The position numbers were made by a program, and so were the translations under genes. Shown piece after piece: positions 59,999 to 64,000 of a stretch of 64,000 bases of DNA. The stretch spans positions 1,140,001 to 1,204,000 of the forward strand of contig NZ_FXAF01000006.1 in NCBI RefSeq assembly GCF_900177415.1, in the 5' to 3' direction. Each line of letters starts with the position of its first letter. Position 1 is the first letter of the stretch. The notes beneath the pieces are model-generated. The model was given only the letters and a program-made list of their open reading frames with translations. It was not told where the DNA came from and searched no databases. Source of the DNA: Xaviernesmea oryzae. Its GTDB lineage: Bacteria > Pseudomonadota > Alphaproteobacteria > Rhizobiales > Rhizobiaceae.

Positions 59999-60508
59999 TC
60001 AGTTGAAGCGAAGCTGGAACGTGCCGAGCGCCAGCGGCTTCTGGATGGCGGATGCCTCGATAATCCCGGTATCCGCCTTGCTGATGGCCTCGACGGCACT
60101 GGTCGTGGCTGCGACGTCGATACCATCGCCGGAGGCTTCCGCCTCCTCGATCTGCATTTCGGTAGAACCGTTGGTCGTCGGATGAATCTCGGCGACGGCC
60201 TTCTCGCCGGCCAGCCATTCGGGCAGCTTGCTGACATAGATCACAGGCGAGCCGCCGAGCCAGGCTTCGGTGCGCGCGAGCTTCTTCTCGCCGTTGATGT
60301 CGACGATTTCCATCTTCTGGGTGCCCGGCGCCAGCTCGGGAACCTTGTAGGTGGATTCGTCGGCCTTCGCCTCTGTGACCGGGCAGTCGGCGCAACGCTT
60401 CTCGACAATGCTGCTGCTGAAGCGCTGGGTGCCTCGCATCTCCATGATGGATGAGGCGAAAGCCGCACTGCTTGCAAACACCAGAACCGTCGTGAGAACG
60501 AGACGCAT
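59999..60508 (-). CDS. Small exported protein of unknown function (HPE1-like candidate)
   Basis: A 169-residue protein with a signal peptide (MRLVLTTVLVFASSAAFA). The mature part has a single Cys pair (KRCADCPV), a middle section with VPELAPGTQKMEIVDINGEK and RTEAWLGGSPVIYVSKLPEW, and a Ser/Ala-rich C-terminal part ending FQLRFN. It recalls proteins annotated in Rhizobiaceae as plant virulence effector HPE1-like, a name taken from Liberibacter; that link is from memory and weak. It lies between the membrane protein gene and purD and is transcribed with purD's strand. Confidence 0.65.
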   Translation of the reverse strand: MRLVLTTVLVFASSAAFASSIMEMRGTQRFSSSIVEKRCADCPVTEAKADESTYKVPELAPGTQKMEIVDINGEKKLARTEAWLGGSPVIYVSKLPEWLAGEKAVAEIHPTTNGSTEMQIEEAEASGDGIDVAATTSAVEAISKADTGIIEASAIQKPLALGTFQLRFN

Positions 60509-60607
60509 GACCGGAATCCTTCCTTGGGTTCCAAAGAAATAACGCCGCTTCGTTTCGATCCCGTCAGGATAGTCGGTAAATTTTGAATGAATCCGCAGCC
60601 GCAGCGC

Positions 60608-61879
60608 TCAGTTCTGCTCGCGTGCGACGGCACGCCAGCCGATATCCCGGCGGCAGAAGCCGTTCTCCCATTCCACCTTGCCGGCGAGCGCGTAGGCGCG
60701 ATCCCTGGCCTCCGCGACCGTTCGGCCCGTGGCGGTCACGTTGAGCACGCGCCCGCCGGTCGCGACGAGCGAACCGTCTTTCAGGGCCGTGCCGGCGTGA
60801 AAGATCTTCTCGCCGGCCGATGTTTCCGGCAGGCGGGCGATCGGCGTGTTCTTCTCGTAGGAGCCCGGATAGCCTTTCGAGGCCATTACGACGGTCAGAG
60901 CCGCGTCGTCGCTCCATTCGGCGGCAACGCGATCGAGCGTCCCGGTCGCGGCGGCATGGAGAAGTTCCAGCAGGTCGCTCTTGAGCCGCATCATCAGCAC
61001 CTGGCATTCCGGATCGCCGAAGCGGACATTGTATTCGATGAGCTCCGGTCCCTTCGCCGTGATCATCAGTCCGGCGAAGAAGACGCCGGTGAAGGGATAG
61101 CCGCTTGCTCCCATGCCGCGGATGGTCGGCTCGATGATCTCCGTCATCGTGCGGGACACCATCTCCGGCGTCATGACGGGGGCCGGGGAATAGGCGCCCA
61201 TGCCGCCGGTGTTCGGCCCGGTATCGCCGTCGCCGACGCGCTTGTGGTCCTGGGCGGTGGCGAGCGCCAGCGCCGTCTTGCCGTCGGAGAGGCAGAAGAA
61301 GCTCGCCTCTTCGCCGTCGAGATAGGCCTCCACCACGACCTCCGCGCCGGCCGAACCGAACGCGCCGTCGAAACAGTCGTCGATCGCCGCCAGCGCCTCG
61401 TCGAGCGTCATGGCGACCGTTACGCCCTTGCCGGCGGCAAGCCCGTCCGCCTTGACGACGATCGGCGCGCCCTGTTCCCTGATATAGGCTTTCGCCTCGG
61501 CCGCATCGGAGAAGCGGCGATAGGCGCCGGTCGGAATGCCGTAGCGGGCGCAGAGATCCTTGGTGAAGCCTTTCGAGCCCTCGAGCTGGGCTGCGGCGGC
61601 GGAAGGCCCGAAGACCGCGATGTTTTCGGCGCGAAGGACATCGGCGAGCCCGGCCACAAGCGGTGCCTCCGGCCCGACCACGACGAGGTCGATCTGATTT
61701 TCGAGGCAGAAGGATGCGACGGCCGGATGATCGTCGATGTCGAGCGCCACGAGATCGGCATGTTCGGCGATGCCGGGATTGCCGGGCGCGGCGTAGAGTT
61801 TCGCGAGTTTCGGGGATTGGGCGAGTTTCCAGGCGAGCGCATGCTCGCGTCCGCCCGAACCGATCAAGAGAACCTTCAT
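60608..61879 (-). CDS. purD: Phosphoribosylamine--glycine ligase
   Basis: GARS of about 423 residues, the second step of purine synthesis, joining phosphoribosylamine and glycine with ATP. The N-terminal Rossmann part begins [20 protein letters not shown]; the ATP-grasp core has [16 protein letters not shown], the [20 protein letters not shown] loop and the metal-binding [11 protein letters not shown]. The start at 61879 is family-typical. A stem-loop region lies upstream. Confidence 0.97.
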   Translation of the reverse strand: MKVLLIGSGGREHALAWKLAQSPKLAKLYAAPGNPGIAEHADLVALDIDDHPAVASFCLENQIDLVVVGPEAPLVAGLADVLRAENIAVFGPSAAAAQLEGSKGFTKDLCARYGIPTGAYRRFSDAAEAKAYIREQGAPIVVKADGLAAGKGVTVAMTLDEALAAIDDCFDGAFGSAGAEVVVEAYLDGEEASFFCLSDGKTALALATAQDHKRVGDGDTGPNTGGMGAYSPAPVMTPEMVSRTMTEIIEPTIRGMGASGYPFTGVFFAGLMITAKGPELIEYNVRFGDPECQVLMMRLKSDLLELLHAAATGTLDRVAAEWSDDAALTVVMASKGYPGSYEKNTPIARLPETSAGEKIFHAGTALKDGSLVATGGRVLNVTATGRTVAEARDRAYALAGKVEWENGFCRRDIGWRAVAREQN

Positions 61880-61963
61880 GCCTCGCCCTCGTTTGCGCCT
61901 GAAGAATTGTACTACCGGGCGGTTAAGGGGAGGGGCGGCAAAGGTCAAGGGCCAAGGCCCCGC

Positions 61964-62011
61964 GATGGCCTCTCATCCCATGGCGGGCACGCCATGATCG
62001 ATGAGGCCATC
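61964..62011. repeat. Nested inverted repeat between small gene and purD
   Basis: The outer arms GATGGCCTC (61964-61972) and GAGGCCATC (62003-62011) enclose an inner stem, CATGGCG (61979-61985) and CGCCATG (61990-61996), loop GGCA. It starts 12 bases beyond the small gene's stop on the minus strand. There is no T-tract, so it could be a processed 3' end or a small repeat unit. Confidence 0.55.
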
Positions 62012-62023
62012 ACGTAAGCGAAC

Positions 62024-62236
62024 CTATATTTCTTTTCCCCTCCGCATATTGTCGTTCCGGCGGATGTCGAGCGCCGCCTGGAATATCATCCTGTTTCGGT
62101 ACGCCAGGAAAGGTACCGGTTCGTTTCGCGAGGCTGCGCCGTCCAGTTTTTGGGTGAGATAGCAAATGATGGCTTCGAGCTCTTCATTCGCAACCGTCGT
62201 TTCGAATGCCAGAGTCCTGGCTGTCTTGCTAGGCAT
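62024..62236 (-). CDS. Small hypothetical protein
   Basis: A 70-residue protein with no recognised domain: MPSKTARTLAFETTVANEEL, a helical middle (AIICYLTQKLDG) and a basic tail (RRNDNMRRGKEI). It has one of the best ribosome binding sites in the window, AAGGAGGT four bases before the ATG at 62236, which supports real expression. GC content is below that of neighbours. It might be a regulator or a modest accessory gene; no partner is seen. The 223 bp before tex should hold both promoters. Confidence 0.6.
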   Translation of the reverse strand: MPSKTARTLAFETTVANEELEAIICYLTQKLDGAASRNEPVPFLAYRNRMIFQAALDIRRNDNMRRGKEI

Positions 62237-62459
62237 ACATACCTCCTTGCTCGCCGCATCATGCGACTCGGAAAATGTAATTCCGGACGTGGGAACGTGA
62301 GAGCGGGCGGCGTCTTTTCCACAGCACCGAGGTTAGCAGATCGTCAAGCCTTTCCCGTTTTGGGACGCCTCCATCCAAATTGTGGACCTTCGGCCCCCTT
62401 GGTTGCCTTGCCGAAAACTTCGACTATGGTCGCGCATCCGGTTTCAGAAGAGGACATGC

Positions 62460-64000
62460 ATGGCCGCCGATATCCGTTTTCTTGCCGCTGCGATCGCTGC
62501 CGAGATCAATGCCCGCCCGGAACAGGCCGCTGCCGCGATCGGGCTGATCGACGAGGGCGCGACCGTTCCCTTCATCGCGCGCTACCGCAAGGAAGTCACC
62601 GGCGGGCTGGACGACACGCAGCTCCGTACCCTTTCGGAACGTCTCGTCTATCTGCGCGAGCTGGAAGCCCGGCGCGTGTCGATCGTCGAATCGATCACCT
62701 CGCAGGGCAAGATGACCGACGAACTCTCCGCAAGGATCGCCAGGGCGGCGACAAAGGCGGAGCTGGAAGACCTGTACCTTCCCTACAAGCCGAAGCGCCG
62801 CACGCGCGCCGAGATCGCCCGCGAGCGAGGCCTCGGGCCGCTCGCCGAAGCGATCTGGGCCGACCGTGCCGCCGATCCCGCGAAGCTTGCCGAAGCCTAT
62901 GTCGCAGGCGAGGTGACGGACGTTAAGACGGCGCTCGACGGCGCGCGCGATATCGTCGCCGAGACGATCTCGGAAAATGCCGACCTGCTCGGCCGGCTGC
63001 GCCAGCACATGCGCGACGGCGCGCTGCTGAAGGCCAGGGTGGTCGACGGCAAGCAGGAGCAGGGCGCCAAGTTCGCCGATTATTTCGACCATTCGGAACG
63101 ATGGGCGACGGCCCCCGGCCATCGCGCGCTCGCCATGCTGCGCGGCTGGAACGAGGAAGTGCTGACGCTGACGATCGAGGTCGATGCCGACGATCCGCCG
63201 CCCGTCAAGCCGGCGCAGCGCATCATCGCCGCCGCCTTCGACATCCGCGATAGGGGCGCGGCCGATCGCTGGCTGATGGACGTCGCCGGCTGGACATGGC
63301 GCGTCAAGCTCTCCGTATCCCTGTCGCTCGACCTGATGCGGGAGCTTCGCGAACGGGCGGAGGAGGAGGCGATCCACGTCTTCGCCCGCAATCTGAAGGA
63401 CCTGCTCCTGGCTGCCCCAGCCGGCTCGCGTGCCACGATGGGCCTCGACCCGGGCATCCGGACCGGCGTCAAGGTCGCCGTGGTCGACGGCACCGGCAAG
63501 CTGCTCGAGACCACGACCGTCTACCCGTTCCCGCCGAAGAACGACATCCGCGGCACCCAGGCGGAACTCGCGTCGCTGATCCGCAAGCACAATGTCGAGC
63601 TGATCGCGATCGGCAACGGCACCGGCAGCCGCGAGACGGAAAAGCTGGTGGCCGACATGCTGGCGAACCTGCCGGCGTCCCCCTCGGGGACCAAGCCGAC
63701 CAAGGTCATCGTCTCGGAAGCGGGCGCCTCCGTCTATTCCGCATCCGAGACCGCGGCTGCGGAATTCCCTGGGCTCGACGTATCGCTTCGCGGCGCCGTC
63801 TCCATCGCCCGCCGGCTGCAGGATCCGCTGGCGGAGCTCGTCAAGATCGAGCCGAAATCGATCGGCGTCGGCCAGTATCAGCACGACGTCGACCAGGGGA
63901 AACTCTCCCGCTCGCTCGATGCGGTGGTCGAGGACGCCGTGAACGCGGTGGGCGTCGATCTCAATACGGCATCTGCGCCGCTGCTCGCCCGCGTCTCGGG
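62460..64000 (+). CDS. tex: Tex family transcription accessory/RNA-binding protein (partial)
   Basis: The first 513 codons of a Tex protein that runs off the right edge. The N-terminal helical domain ([40 protein letters not shown]) is followed by the YqgF/RuvC-like domain ([39 protein letters not shown]) and the start of the helix-hairpin-helix region ([40 protein letters not shown]). The S1 domain should lie beyond 64000. Tex binds RNA and affects transcription. The start is the ATG at 62460; an overlapping ATG at 62456 is out of frame. Confidence 0.95.
   Translation, partial: MAADIRFLAAAIAAEINARPEQAAAAIGLIDEGATVPFIARYRKEVTGGLDDTQLRTLSERLVYLRELEARRVSIVESITSQGKMTDELSARIARAATKAELEDLYLPYKPKRRTRAEIARERGLGPLAEAIWADRAADPAKLAEAYVAGEVTDVKTALDGARDIVAETISENADLLGRLRQHMRDGALLKARVVDGKQEQGAKFADYFDHSERWATAPGHRALAMLRGWNEEVLTLTIEVDADDPPPVKPAQRIIAAAFDIRDRGAADRWLMDVAGWTWRVKLSVSLSLDLMRELRERAEEEAIHVFARNLKDLLLAAPAGSRATMGLDPGIRTGVKVAVVDGTGKLLETTTVYPFPPKNDIRGTQAELASLIRKHNVELIAIGNGTGSRETEKLVADMLANLPASPSGTKPTKVIVSEAGASVYSASETAAAEFPGLDVSLRGAVSIARRLQDPLAELVKIEPKSIGVGQYQHDVDQGKLSRSLDAVVEDAVNAVGVDLNTASAPLLARVS

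Noticed and set aside
1-64000. Search by eye for tRNA, rRNA, CRISPR and transposase genes
   Set aside because: No T-loop/anticodon pattern, rRNA stretch, spacer-repeat array or transposase motif was seen; by-eye search may still miss a degenerate element.

Overview
The window is about 62-63% GC, densely coded, and reads as chromosome of an alphaproteobacterium of the Rhizobiaceae (Rhizobium/Agrobacterium/Ensifer type). The support is protein-level resemblance, gene order (ribF-ileS-lipoprotein-tadA-rluB-rsmD; DUF4170-waaA-HAD-lpxK-DUF2093-mutL; an F0-only ATP synthase operon), DUF families typical of rhizobia, and intergenic palindromic mosaics of the RIME kind. No rRNA, tRNA, CRISPR array, phage or intact insertion sequence was found. 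Species cannot be named from the sequence alone.

Layout. 1-10.4 kb: end of ribF, a HicBA-type toxin-antitoxin pair, ileS, a lipoprotein, tadA, rluB with a very long repetitive tail, rsmD, a patatin-like lipase, and a quinone oxidoreductase divergent from a TetR regulator across a long palindrome. 10.4-20.5 kb: a Kef-type K+/H+ antiporter, pmbA, a CysQ/IMPase-family phosphatase, then the lipid A/Kdo genes (DUF4170, waaA, HAD phosphatase, lpxK), a palindromic mosaic, DUF2093 and mutL. 20.5-30.6 kb is signalling and accessory: a PAS-PAS-REC-REC protein without kinase domains, a GGDEF-EAL protein with an eroded GGDEF half, an OYE-type Fe-S flavoprotein, a PRC-barrel protein, an SMP-30 lactonase, an orphan LuxR regulator, a candidate sigma-54-driven small RNA, and mrp. 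30.8-38.1 kb: corA, kup, a SleB-type hydrolase and atpI-B-E-F'-F closed by a strong terminator. 38.1-48.4 kb: rnhB-GNAT, a radical SAM protein, a glycosyltransferase-like protein, TPR-ispE-moaB, polyprenyl diphosphate synthase, DUF2007, a second palindromic mosaic, trmN6 and an S49 peptidase. 48.4-64 kb: vapBC, glyQ, lemA, a class I-like aroA, a DUF2207 protein, glyS, a chemoreceptor, a TetR/membrane-protein divergon, an exported small protein, purD, a small unknown gene and the start of tex.

Functional links. waaA and lpxK act on Kdo-lipid A. Corrin-like pathways are absent, but aroA, ispE, polyprenyl synthase, purD, ribF and moaB are housekeeping biosynthesis. The atp genes form the membrane sector of ATP synthase, with F1 genes elsewhere. 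Translation fidelity is represented by ileS, glyQ, glyS, tadA, rluB, rsmD and trmN6. Tight start/stop overlaps point to translational coupling in hicBA, waaA-HAD, rnhB-GNAT, TPR-ispE-moaB and vapBC.

The least ordinary features are the candidate small RNA between luxR and mrp, an atypical-codon block inside ileS, toxin-antitoxin pairs placed next to two aminoacyl-tRNA synthetase genes, the repeat-built RluB tail, the LuxR protein lacking AHL-contact residues, and an extra EPSP synthase set between lemA and its usual partner.
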